Below are positions 8,189-17,027 of a stretch of 64,000 nt of DNA, one piece after another (position 1 is the first letter of the stretch; every line of letters starts with the position of its first letter). The position numbers and the translations under genes are program-made. Under the pieces are notes generated by a model that saw only the letters and a program-made list of their open reading frames with translations, made no database searches and was not told where the DNA came from. Location: the NCBI GenBank assembly GCA_021806645.1, contig JAJZQX010000004.1, positions 248,001 to 312,000 of the forward strand. Reading direction: 5' to 3'. Origin of the DNA: Myxococcales bacterium (GTDB taxonomy: Bacteria; Myxococcota; Myxococcia; Myxococcales; Anaeromyxobacteraceae).

Positions 8189-8226
8189 GTGATCCCCCGG
8201 GGGTGGACGTCTCGTCCGGGGATCAC
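8189..8226 (-). promoter_or_regulatory. Inverted repeat at the 5' end of the PstS-like gene
   Basis: GTGATCCCC (8189-8197) and GGGGATCAC (8218-8226) form a perfect 9-bp inverted repeat directly before the start codon at 8186. In RNA the ribosome binding G-tract would be paired, which could throttle translation. If transcription starts at the sigma-54-like site at 8227-8243, the 5' arm would be only partly transcribed and the dyad would act as DNA instead. Confidence 0.4.
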
Positions 8227-8243
8227 TGCAAAGAGGGGGCCGC
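8227..8243 (-). promoter_or_regulatory. Possible sigma-54 promoter for the PstS-like gene
   Basis: On the minus strand GCGGCCCCCTCTTTGCA has GG and GC separated by exactly 10 bases and a good TTGCA -12 element. The -24 element is weak. A linked sigma-54 regulator (15350-16732) makes it worth testing. Confidence 0.35.
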
Positions 8244-8345
8244 AGCTCGAGCAGGCCACTCCATGATCCAGGTCAGGCCCGGGCCAGGTTCGCGATGTGC
8301 TCCAGGCCTTGGGGGGCCTCGACGCGAGCCCCGCCTCCTTCCGCC

Positions 8346-8365
8346 GGGGCGCACGCGGGCGCCCC
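8346..8365 (-). terminator. Hairpin downstream of the reductase operon
   Basis: GGGGCGC (8346-8352) and GCGCCCC (8359-8365) form a 7-bp stem 15 bases after the reductase stop codon. There is no T-run. It may end or attenuate the 12668-8380 transcript. Confidence 0.35.
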
Positions 8366-8379
8366 AGCGGAGCCGGAGG

Positions 8380-11300
8380 CTAGACCCGCACCAGCCGCAC
8401 CCGCGTGTCGTAGAACGACACGCTGCCGCCGACCTTGTCGATAAAGCAGGTGTTCTTGAGGTGCGGGTCGATCCACATCGCGGCGTTGGCGTGGACGCCC
8501 GCGGCGCGCCGCGGGTCGCCCTTCACCAGCATGCCGTCGATCTGTGCGTCGGAGGCGCCGGTGGCCCAGTGGCCGTGGCCGAGCGTGAAGGTGACGATGC
8601 CCGGCCGGATGGTCTCGGTCACCTGCACGGTGCCCACCATGGGCTTCTTGGTCCCGTTCTTGAGGTCCCAGAGGCCGTCCGGGTTGGTCGCCGACACCAC
8701 CTTCACCTTGGAGCCGGTCTTCAGCCCGAGCCGCTTGGCGTCCACCGAGCTCACCAGGATGGGGTTCTCGGGGAGGCTGGAGGTCAGGTAGCTCTGCGTG
8801 ATGGTGCGCGACTTGGTCATGCGGACATCGCGCTGGGTGATGAGGTGCAGGTCGAACCCCTCGATCAGCCCGGTCGGCTCCCGGCCGAGCGTGTCCACCT
8901 GCGGCACGTAGCGGGCCAGGCCGAGGTAGTGCTTCCCGGTGAAGGCGTCCTTCACCTTGGCGGTCTTCTCCTGGTACAGGTTGATGAGCTTCCCGTACTT
9001 GTTGGCGACGTGGTCGCCCTTGTATGAGGCCTCCTGCGTGTCGAAGCGGCCGCCGCGGGTCAGCACGGTCACCACCTTGGGCCACGCCGCGCCGCAGACG
9101 GCCTCCCACCTCGCCTGGTCGAAGACGCTCTTCGGCAGGTGGCGCCGGCTCTCGGCGAAGACCCGCAGGTCCTCGGCCGACGCGTCCGCCACCGGCTCCT
9201 TCCCGTCGAAGGCCACGTTGGCGACCATCCGCAGGTAGAGGTCCTCGGGCCGGCGCAGGTCCTGGCCCGGCCCGAAGCCGTCCTTCCCGAAGCCGGGCAG
9301 GCCGAGCCGGTCGGCGAGCGCCAGCCAGACCGCCTCGTAGGAGATGGGCTGCTCCTCGCCGAAGACCTTCACCACCTCGTTGGGTGAGGCGATGACCGGC
9401 TGCCGGACCGGCTGCACCTTGACCGGCATGTTCGGGTGCGAGCCGTGCAGCTCCCACCGCTCGAGGTAGTGCAGGTCGGGGAAGACGTAGTCGGCGTACA
9501 TCGACGTCGGCCCGACCACGATGTCGCTCGCGAAGTAGAGCGGGAGCTTCTCGAGGTCGGTGAGCGCCTCGACGTTGGTCTGGCCGGCCGGCAGCGCGTA
9601 GGTGGGCGCCGCCATGTAGGAGAAGACCGCCTTGGCGCCGTACGGGTAGGCGTCGGCGATGGAGGGGAGGATCTCCTCGTAGACGTCCGACGAGAGCGGC
9701 CACCAGTTGCGCTTGGCCGGGTACTTGGCCCCCTCGAAGATGGTGGACTCCTCGTACTTGGCGTCGTGCCGGATGATGGAGAGGCCGAACGGCTTCCCCG
9801 TCTTGGGCGTCAGCTTCTTGAAGCTGAAGGGCTGCTTGTCGGTCTTGGTCCCGTCGGCGTTCCAGGTCGAGGCCGCGATCATCCCGCCTGCCCAGTCGAA
9901 GTTGCCGACCAGCAGGTTCAGGTTCATGAGCGAGGAGATGTTGTAGAAGCCGTTGGTGTGCTGCGCCGGGCCGCGGTGCATGTCGATGGCGGCCTTCTTG
10001 CCGTGCGAGGTGAACTCGCGCGCCACCGCCTCGATGACCTTGGGCTCGATGCCGCAGATGGCGGCGTACTCGGCCAGGGTCTTCTGCTGGGCCGCCTCAC
10101 GCATGATCTGGAGGCTGCTCTTCACCCGGACGGTGCCCGCCTGCTCGGCCGGCAGCTCGGCGTCGACGAACAGGTCGCCCTCCACCGCCTCCTTCTCGTC
10201 GTTCGGGTCGAAGGCGACCGGCTTGCCGTCCTTCAGGACGACCAGCCACTCGAAGTCGGACTCCTTGCCGTCCTTGTCCTTGCGGACCTCCTTGGCCTTG
10301 AGGCCGATCTCGGAGGCCCTGAGGAAGCCGCCCGGCTCGCCGTCCTTGCCGAGCTTGACGAGCCACGGGCCGTTCGACCAGGTCGCCTCCTTGTCGGCGG
10401 CGGCGGCGGCCTTGTTGGCGTTTGCCAGGAACTTCGAGTCGAAGCGCTGGTTCTCCAGGATCCAGCGGGTCATGCCCATGGCGAAGGCGGCGTCGGTGCC
10501 GGGCTTCACCGGGATCCAGGCGCTCGGGCCACCCTTGGACGCGAGCTTGGAGAAGCGCGGATCGAGCACGGCGATCTTGAGCGCGCCGTCCACCAGCCGC
10601 TGGGTGATCCGCGGCGTGCGGTTGGGCGGACCGTAGTTGGCGTCGAAGAGGTTGGCGCCCACGAAGACCACGTACTCGGAGTTCTCCAGGTCGGCCTGCC
10701 AGTAGAACTTCTGGCCGTCCTTGAAGCCGTCGCCGGCGTACTGCTCGCTCATCGCCTTACAGGCGAAGTAGAGCGACCCCTGGCAGACGGTGGTGTGGCC
10801 GTGCGCGTTGGCCGTGCCGAAGGCCTCGTAGAACCGCTTGGAGAAGTCGGAGCGCCCGCCCTTCTTTCGCCCCCACATGTAGACGAACTGGTTGTTTCTC
10901 GGGCCGAAGTCGGGGTGGTCGGGGTCGATGAGCTTGTCGAGGTTGGCGGCGTGCTTCGCCTTGAACTCCGCCACCGTGAGCTTCTTCTTGCGGAGCTTGG
11001 CGATGTCGGCCGCCATCTCCTCGAACACCTTGGGATCACGCAGCGCGTACATGGAGGCCAGGCCCGCCACCTCGCGCTGCTCCTCGCCCGGGACGTCGGC
11101 GAAGAGCTTGCCGCCCTTCACGATCTCGTCGATGGCCTGGTCGAAGGGGACCGACTTCCACTTCCCCTCCCCGCGCTTGCCGATGCGCTTGAGGACGCGG
11201 GTGATCCGGTAGGGGTCGTAGGCCCCCTGGTGGCCCGCCTGCCCCTTGGGGCAGATGGCGCCGTCCACCTTGGCCGTGGCGCCGAGCTCGGTCGCCATGG

Positions 11301-11589
11301 GCAGGTGGGGGTTCATCGTCCAGGGGCTGTACGGGTTGCCGTCGATCTTGGCGGCGACCCCGTCCAGGATCTTCACCTTGATGCCGCAGCCGGTGTTGCA
11401 GTTGAGGCAGACGGTGTTGAGCGTGTTCTCGACCTTCCCGAGCTCGTAGAGCTCCTGGGCCGTCAGCTCGCCCGCCTCGGCGCGGGCCACCAGGCCCCGC
11501 GCGAAGTCGAGCTGGGAGAGCGCCAGCGCGCCGCAGCCGGCGGCGCCGGTCTTGAGGAAGTCCCGCCTCGTGGTCCCGCGCTTAGCCAT
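8380..11589 (-). CDS. Molybdopterin oxidoreductase catalytic subunit, TtrA/SrdA/ArrA clade
   Basis: A 1,069-residue exported catalytic subunit of the DMSO-reductase superfamily. The N-terminus has a Tat signal (TTRRDFLKTG). An N-terminal 4Fe-4S site is formed by Cys61-x2-Cys64-x3-Cys68-x44-Cys113. Molybdopterin-binding motifs follow through the chain (PRITQRL, DMHRGPAQHTNG, FPDLHYLERWELHG), and the C-terminus has DPRRAAGVHANAAMW and GGSVSFYDTRVRLVRV, reminiscent of tetrathionate reductase. Canonical ArrA is nearer 850 residues with Cys spacing x27, so arsenate cannot be assumed; selenate, tetrathionate or another oxyanion are equally possible. It overlaps the ferredoxin subunit gene by 8 bases. 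No NrfD-type membrane anchor is encoded, and a triheme cytochrome heads the operon. Confidence 0.9.
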   Translation of the reverse strand: MAKRGTTRRDFLKTGAAGCGALALSQLDFARGLVARAEAGELTAQELYELGKVENTLNTVCLNCNTGCGIKVKILDGVAAKIDGNPYSPWTMNPHLPMATELGATAKVDGAICPKGQAGHQGAYDPYRITRVLKRIGKRGEGKWKSVPFDQAIDEIVKGGKLFADVPGEEQREVAGLASMYALRDPKVFEEMAADIAKLRKKKLTVAEFKAKHAANLDKLIDPDHPDFGPRNNQFVYMWGRKKGGRSDFSKRFYEAFGTANAHGHTTVCQGSLYFACKAMSEQYAGDGFKDGQKFYWQADLENSEYVVFVGANLFDANYGPPNRTPRITQRLVDGALKIAVLDPRFSKLASKGGPSAWIPVKPGTDAAFAMGMTRWILENQRFDSKFLANANKAAAAADKEATWSNGPWLVKLGKDGEPGGFLRASEIGLKAKEVRKDKDGKESDFEWLVVLKDGKPVAFDPNDEKEAVEGDLFVDAELPAEQAGTVRVKSSLQIMREAAQQKTLAEYAAICGIEPKVIEAVAREFTSHGKKAAIDMHRGPAQHTNGFYNISSLMNLNLLVGNFDWAGGMIAASTWNADGTKTDKQPFSFKKLTPKTGKPFGLSIIRHDAKYEESTIFEGAKYPAKRNWWPLSSDVYEEILPSIADAYPYGAKAVFSYMAAPTYALPAGQTNVEALTDLEKLPLYFASDIVVGPTSMYADYVFPDLHYLERWELHGSHPNMPVKVQPVRQPVIASPNEVVKVFGEEQPISYEAVWLALADRLGLPGFGKDGFGPGQDLRRPEDLYLRMVANVAFDGKEPVADASAEDLRVFAESRRHLPKSVFDQARWEAVCGAAWPKVVTVLTRGGRFDTQEASYKGDHVANKYGKLINLYQEKTAKVKDAFTGKHYLGLARYVPQVDTLGREPTGLIEGFDLHLITQRDVRMTKSRTITQSYLTSSLPENPILVSSVDAKRLGLKTGSKVKVVSATNPDGLWDLKNGTKKPMVGTVQVTETIRPGIVTFTLGHGHWATGASDAQIDGMLVKGDPRRAAGVHANAAMWIDPHLKNTCFIDKVGGSVSFYDTRVRLVRV

Positions 11590-12337
11590 AGATCACCTCC
11601 AGCTTCTCGTTCGCCACGTAGTAGACGCGCGGCCCCGTGCCCTTGGGCGCCTTGAGGATCTGGATCTTGTTGGCCTTCTTCACCTTGGCGATCAGGCTCT
11701 GCGGATCGCTCTCGTCGCCGAAGTAGCCCGCCCGCCCGACGCAGGTGGAGATGCACATCGGCAGCTGCCCCTCCTGCAGCCGGTGGACGCAGAAGTGGCA
11801 CTTGCGAGCGTTGCCGATGGGCTGGCTCCCGCCGAGGCGCTGGCGCTTGGTCCCGTACTCGAAGGCGGCGGCCGCCTCGTACGCCTGGGGCGCCGGCGTC
11901 CCGTCGGAGTGGTTGGTGCCGGGGTCGATGGTCCGCGCCTGGTAGGGGCAGGCCGGGACGCACTGCGCGCACCCGATGCACTTGGCGTAGTTGATGACCA
12001 CCAGGCCGTTGGCGGCCCCCTTGGTCTCCTTCCAGGTGGCGCCGTCCTTCCCCTTCACCGGGCAGGCGGCGACGCACGGCGGCTTGTCGCACTGCATGCA
12101 GGGCCTGGGCAGGAAGGTCCGCGTCACCGCCGGGAACTTGCCCTGCTCGTACTCGAAGACCGGCCGGTACCAGAGCTTCGGCGGCAGCTTGTTCTCGGAG
12201 GCGCAGCCCACCGTGCAGGCGTGGCAGCCGACGCACTTGCGGACGTCGATGAGCATGGCCCAGCGGCGCTGCTCGGCGGGCTTGGCCAGCGCCCGCCGCA
12301 GGTCTTCCTGCATGGTGATCAACTTGTCCTGGTTCAT
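11582..12337 (-). CDS. Four-cluster ferredoxin subunit of the molybdo-reductase
   Basis: A 251-residue electron-transfer subunit. The ATG at 12337 is preferred because GAGGAG lies just upstream and MNQDKLITMQEDL follows. Cysteine groups CVGCHACTVGC, CMQCDKPPCVAACP, CIGCAQCVPACP and CHFC...CISTC give the 16 ligands of four 4Fe-4S clusters, as in the B subunits of tetrathionate, arsenate and polysulfide reductases. It has no signal peptide and would be exported with the Tat-carrying catalytic subunit. Its stop overlaps the start of the catalytic gene, implying coupled translation. Confidence 0.92.
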   Translation of the reverse strand: MNQDKLITMQEDLRRALAKPAEQRRWAMLIDVRKCVGCHACTVGCASENKLPPKLWYRPVFEYEQGKFPAVTRTFLPRPCMQCDKPPCVAACPVKGKDGATWKETKGAANGLVVINYAKCIGCAQCVPACPYQARTIDPGTNHSDGTPAPQAYEAAAAFEYGTKRQRLGGSQPIGNARKCHFCVHRLQEGQLPMCISTCVGRAGYFGDESDPQSLIAKVKKANKIQILKAPKGTGPRVYYVANEKLEVIYG

Positions 12338-12371
12338 GACTCTCCTCTGGAGGGCGACGGCTGGCCCGGGA

Positions 12372-12668
12372 TCACGAGTGGCACTTCTCACAGGCCTTGA
12401 GCTCGAAGGCGCGCTTCCCCTGGTGGCAGGCGCCGCAGGACTTCCCCTTCTCCATCTGCTTCATCGTGAAGCGCTTGCTCTGCGCCACGTCGAGGTAGAG
12501 CTTGGGGTGGCACTCCTGGCAGCCGACCTTGGCCTTCACCACGTGGGCCTGGTGGCTGAAGACCGCCTTGCCGGGGTCCTGGACCGGGAAGGTGATGTCC
12601 CCACCTCCCACGACGGCCATGGCGGGCCCGGCGACGAGGAGCGAGGCGAGGAGGAGGTAGTTCCGCAT
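12372..12668 (-). CDS. c7-like triheme cytochrome
   Basis: A 98-residue periplasmic protein, with ATG at 12668 preceded by AGGGAGC. A signal peptide (LLLASLLVAGPAMA) is followed by three CxxCH heme sites (CQECH, CGACH, CEKCH) and the VFSHQAHV segment that supplies axial histidine in class III / c7 cytochromes. It is the first gene of the reductase operon and a natural periplasmic electron donor to the ferredoxin subunit. That would explain the missing quinol-oxidising membrane subunit. The last heme motif is next to the C-terminus. Confidence 0.88.
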   Translation of the reverse strand: MRNYLLLASLLVAGPAMAVVGGGDITFPVQDPGKAVFSHQAHVVKAKVGCQECHPKLYLDVAQSKRFTMKQMEKGKSCGACHQGKRAFELKACEKCHS

Positions 12669-12720
12669 GCTGGGGCTCCCTTTCCTTCGAAGGCGAGGCG
12701 ATGAGGAGCCTCCAGGCAAA

Positions 12721-12736
12721 GCAAGACTCGGCCCAG
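12721..12736 (-). promoter_or_regulatory. Sigma-54 promoter of the reductase operon
   Basis: On the minus strand the sequence CTGGGCCGAGTCTTGC matches the consensus TGGCACG-N4-TTGC at 13 of 15 positions, with GG and GC correctly spaced. The predicted start at about 12709 leaves a leader of about 40 bases before the cytochrome ATG at 12668. A sigma-54 activator gene lies at 15350-16732. Confidence 0.7.
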
Positions 12737-12878
12737 GCGTGGCAGCCTGCCTCTACGCCGGCGACATCCCTTGCAGCACGGGGGTTTACGGCGACGGCCC
12801 CCGCCGCCGGCCCGGCCAGGCCGACAGGGCACCCCGGGACTGCTCCCCCGGGGAAACACCGGGGAAGGCTTCGGGGCC

Positions 12879-12906
12879 GCCGATGTTTCGTTCAGGGAAC
12901 ATCGGC
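12879..12906. promoter_or_regulatory. Candidate upstream activator site
   Basis: GCCGATGTT (12879-12887) and AACATCGGC (12898-12906) are perfect 9-bp inverted repeats with a 10-base spacer. The symmetry extends imperfectly inward (TC / GG). It lies about 180 bp upstream of the sigma-54 start, where NtrC-type activators bind, and about 50 bp upstream of the divergent binding-protein gene, so it could serve both directions. Confidence 0.55.
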
Positions 12907-12957
12907 GCGCAGTGGCTCTCCCGTGGGCTCGACCGGGCCTCCCGAGATCGGGCTACC

Positions 12958-13890
12958 ATGCTCGGGATGGCCCTGAACACGCCGGCTCGCCTGGCAGGAC
13001 TCGTTCTCGCGATCCTCGCGGCCCTCGGGTGCGTCGACACGCCCTACCCCGAGGTGAAGGTCGACCTGCGCGGCCAGCCGCCCGCGCCGCCGGCGGTGGC
13101 GCCCTCCGGCCCCGTGCTCCGGGTCTCGGTGGCGGCCATGCAGTCGCCCGCCGACACCTACGCCTCCTATTCGCGCTTTCTCGGCCGCATGGGGGCCCTC
13201 CTCGGCGACCAGGTCCAGTTCGTCCAGCGCCGGACCTACGGCGAGGTGAACGACCTCCTCCTCAGCGGGCAGCTCGACGCGGCCCTGGTCTGCACCGGCG
13301 GCTTCCTCGAGCTGGAGAGCCGCCGACCGGGCGCCGTGGAGGTGCTGGCCGTACCCGTCATCGGCGGCAAGACCACCTACCACTCGGACCTGATCGTCCC
13401 GGCGGCGAGCCAGGCCAGGTCGCTCGCGGACCTGGCGGGACGCCGGTTCGCCTTCACCGACGACCTCTCCCTCTCCGGCTACCTCTACGTCGCCAGCCAG
13501 CTCCGCGAACGCGGCCTCGACCACGGGCGCTTCTTCGCCTCCGCCATCTTCACTCGCAGCCACGACCGCTCCATCGAGGCGGTCGCCAAGGGGCTGGTGG
13601 ACGGGGCTTCCGTGGACAGCCTGGTGCTCGAGTCGCTGCTGGCGCGCGACCCAGGGCTCGCCGCCAGGGTGCGGGTGATCCACCGCTCGCCGCCCTTCGG
13701 CGTCATGCCGGTGGTGGCCCCCGTGACCCTCCCGGTGGAGACGCGCCGGAAGCTGGGGGCCGTGCTGCTCGAGCTGCACCTGGACCCCGAGGCCGCGAAG
13801 GCGCTCCAGGCCGTGGGTATCGAGCGCTTCGTGGCGCCGCCGCCCGGGCACTACAGCGACGCGGCCCGGGTGACGGAGCTGGCACGATGA
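12958..13890 (+). CDS. PhnD-like periplasmic binding lipoprotein
   Basis: A protein of about 310 residues with a lipobox (LAALGC) placing it on the periplasmic face. PhnD / phosphate-phosphonate binding features are LRVSVAAMQSPADTYASYSRFL, QLDAALVCTGGFLEL, TTYHSDLIVPA, LAGRRFAFTDDLSLSGYLY and KGLVDGASVDSLVLE. Its stop overlaps the start of the histidine kinase (ATGA). Binding proteins of this type act with kinases in ArrT/TorT-like or TtrS-like sensing, so it likely presents an oxyanion to the kinase. The start at 12958 or 12967 is uncertain. Confidence 0.82.
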   Translation: MLGMALNTPARLAGLVLAILAALGCVDTPYPEVKVDLRGQPPAPPAVAPSGPVLRVSVAAMQSPADTYASYSRFLGRMGALLGDQVQFVQRRTYGEVNDLLLSGQLDAALVCTGGFLELESRRPGAVEVLAVPVIGGKTTYHSDLIVPAASQARSLADLAGRRFAFTDDLSLSGYLYVASQLRERGLDHGRFFASAIFTRSHDRSIEAVAKGLVDGASVDSLVLESLLARDPGLAARVRVIHRSPPFGVMPVVAPVTLPVETRRKLGAVLLELHLDPEAAKALQAVGIERFVAPPPGHYSDAARVTELAR

Positions 13891-15347
13891 GCCCGGTCCG
13901 CCTGCGCCGGCCAGCGCTCACGCTCTGGGCCCGCCTGGCCGCCTTCGCGGCGGTCGGCGTGGTCCTGACCCACGCGGCCCACCTCGTGATCGCAAACCGG
14001 ATCACGAGCCGCAGCCTGGCCAGGGAGCAGGCCGCGCTCGGGCGCAACATCGCCCGCCAGGTGGCCCAGCAGGCCGCCGAGGCGGTGCTGGTGGACGATC
14101 CCCTGACGCTCCACGCGCTGGCCACCGGCGCTGCCGCCGGTGAGGGGGTCGCCTACTGCTTCATCGTGCGCGATGGACGAGTCCTGGCCAGCTCCTTCCA
14201 GGGGCCGACGCCCCCGGCGCTGGTGGCCCTGGCGCCAGCGGGCGACCAGCCGGTGGTGGTGGCGGCCGACGGCAAGAGGTACCTCGACCTTCGAGAGCCC
14301 ATCCTCGGAGGGAGCGCCGGCGAGGTCCGGCTCGGCCTCGACATGGCCATCCTCGGGGCGACCCGGCGGGAACTCGCGCTCCTCCTGGGGCTCCTCGCGG
14401 TGGCCGTGATCCTGGCCGGCCTCGCTGCGGCGCTCGTGGTCGGACGGGGGATCGCCCGGCCCCTCGGCGAGCTGCTCACCGCGGCGGACCGGTTCGACCC
14501 CTCCCGCGACCCCAGCCCCGTCCGGCCCCGTGGCGGCCAAGAGATCGAGCGGCTCGCCCATCGCTTCAACCAGATGATGGCGCGCCTGCGGGCTGCGCGG
14601 CTCGACCAGGAGCAGGCCACTCGCAAGGCGGCGGCGACCGAGCACATGGTGGCCCTCGGCTCCCTCGTCGCCGGCGTGGCCCACGAGGTGAACAACCCGC
14701 TGGCCGGGGTGAAGACCTGCCTGCGCCGGCTCCGGACCGAGCGGCTCCCGCCCGAGACGGTCGACGAGTACCATGAGCTCATGGAGGAGGGCGTCGAGCG
14801 CGTCGAGCACGTCATGCGCCGCCTCCTCGACTTCGCCCGTCCCCAACCCCCGCGCCTCGGCGAGGTGGCGTTCCAGGACCTGGCCAAGGAAGGCGCCGCG
14901 CTCATGGCGCCGATGCTCCACAAGCGGCGCGTCACGCTGCGCCAGGAGCTCGGGGAGCTCGGTGGGGCACGGGTGCTGGCGGACCGGAAGGAGCTCGGGC
15001 AGGCGCTGCTCAATCTCCTGCTGAACGCCGCCTACGTCACGCCGGACGGGGGGGAGCTCCGGATCCGGCTCGTGGAGCGGCCGGGCCACCTGGGGATCGC
15101 CATCGAGGACGATGGCCCGGGCATCCCAACCGAGCTGCGCGCCCGCGTCACCGACCCGTTCTTCACCACCAAGCCCGAGGGTGAGGGGACCGGCCTGGGC
15201 CTGGCCGTCTGCCGCACCATCGCCGAGGCGCACGGCGGGGAGCTCGGGTTCGAGTTCCCTGCACGCGGCACCCGGGTGACGCTCTGGATCCCGGCGGCGC
15301 CGCCGGCGACCCCGGTGGCGGCACCGGCCGCCGCCACGGGCTCGTAG
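13887..15347 (+). CDS. Membrane sensor histidine kinase
   Basis: A 486-residue kinase. Transmembrane helix one (about residues 12-36), a periplasmic sensor of about 130 residues, transmembrane helix two (about 153-180) and a HAMP linker come first. The dimerisation domain has the phospho-acceptor His in GVAHEVNNPL. The ATPase domain has N-box NLLLNAAY, G1 DDGPGIP, F-box FFTTK and G2 GTGLGLAV. The sensor segment is compact, consistent with ligand perception through the co-encoded binding lipoprotein. Its stop is 2 bases from the stop of the convergent response regulator. Confidence 0.93.
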   Translation: MSPVRLRRPALTLWARLAAFAAVGVVLTHAAHLVIANRITSRSLAREQAALGRNIARQVAQQAAEAVLVDDPLTLHALATGAAAGEGVAYCFIVRDGRVLASSFQGPTPPALVALAPAGDQPVVVAADGKRYLDLREPILGGSAGEVRLGLDMAILGATRRELALLLGLLAVAVILAGLAAALVVGRGIARPLGELLTAADRFDPSRDPSPVRPRGGQEIERLAHRFNQMMARLRAARLDQEQATRKAAATEHMVALGSLVAGVAHEVNNPLAGVKTCLRRLRTERLPPETVDEYHELMEEGVERVEHVMRRLLDFARPQPPRLGEVAFQDLAKEGAALMAPMLHKRRVTLRQELGELGGARVLADRKELGQALLNLLLNAAYVTPDGGELRIRLVERPGHLGIAIEDDGPGIPTELRARVTDPFFTTKPEGEGTGLGLAVCRTIAEAHGGELGFEFPARGTRVTLWIPAAPPATPVAAPAAATGS

Positions 15348-15349
15348 CG

Positions 15350-16732
<1,383 letters not shown>

Positions 16733-16779
16733 CTGGCGATTCTAGCCCGGATGCGGAGGAAGGAGGCCCGCGGGTCACG

Positions 16780-17013
16780 TCATCCCCGCAGCAGCGCCTT
16801 CACGTCCTCCGATGACAGCACCTTGCCGGTGGAGCGCACCGCCCCGTCAACCACCAGCGCCGGCGTCGACATCACCTTGAACTTCATGATCTCGCGGAGG
16901 TCCTCCACCTTCTCGACCGCCACGCCGAGGCCGAGCTCCGCCACGGCCTTCTCCGCCGACACCGTGAGCTGCTTGCACTTGGCGCAGCCGGTCCCGAGCA
17001 CCTGGATCTTCAT
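16780..17013 (-). CDS. Small CxxC thioredoxin-like protein (MTH895/TM0996 type)
   Basis: A 77-residue cytoplasmic protein starting MKIQVLGTGCAKCKQL. The CxxC (Cys10, Cys13) sits right after the first strand, and STPALVVDG carries the cis-proline. This is the small redox-active disulfide protein family, often encoded beside DUF318 permeases as here. It follows the ArsP-like gene by 14 bases. It may hand a thiol-bound metalloid to the permease; that role is inferred. Confidence 0.82.
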   Translation of the reverse strand: MKIQVLGTGCAKCKQLTVSAEKAVAELGLGVAVEKVEDLREIMKFKVMSTPALVVDGAVRSTGKVLSSEDVKALLRG

Positions 17014-17027
17014 GGTCCTGCTCCCTG

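Noticed and set aside
4828-8259. A 1,143-codon open frame overlapping the chemoreceptor and PstS-like genes
   Set aside because: It is an Arg/Gly/Pro-rich shadow in another frame of two well-supported genes, a common effect of 70 percent GC.
8380-11589. Firm annotation as arrA (respiratory arsenate reductase)
   Set aside because: The ars neighbourhood is suggestive, but the length (1,069) and Cys spacing (x44) do not match canonical ArrA, and C-terminal motifs resemble tetrathionate reductase. I left the substrate open.
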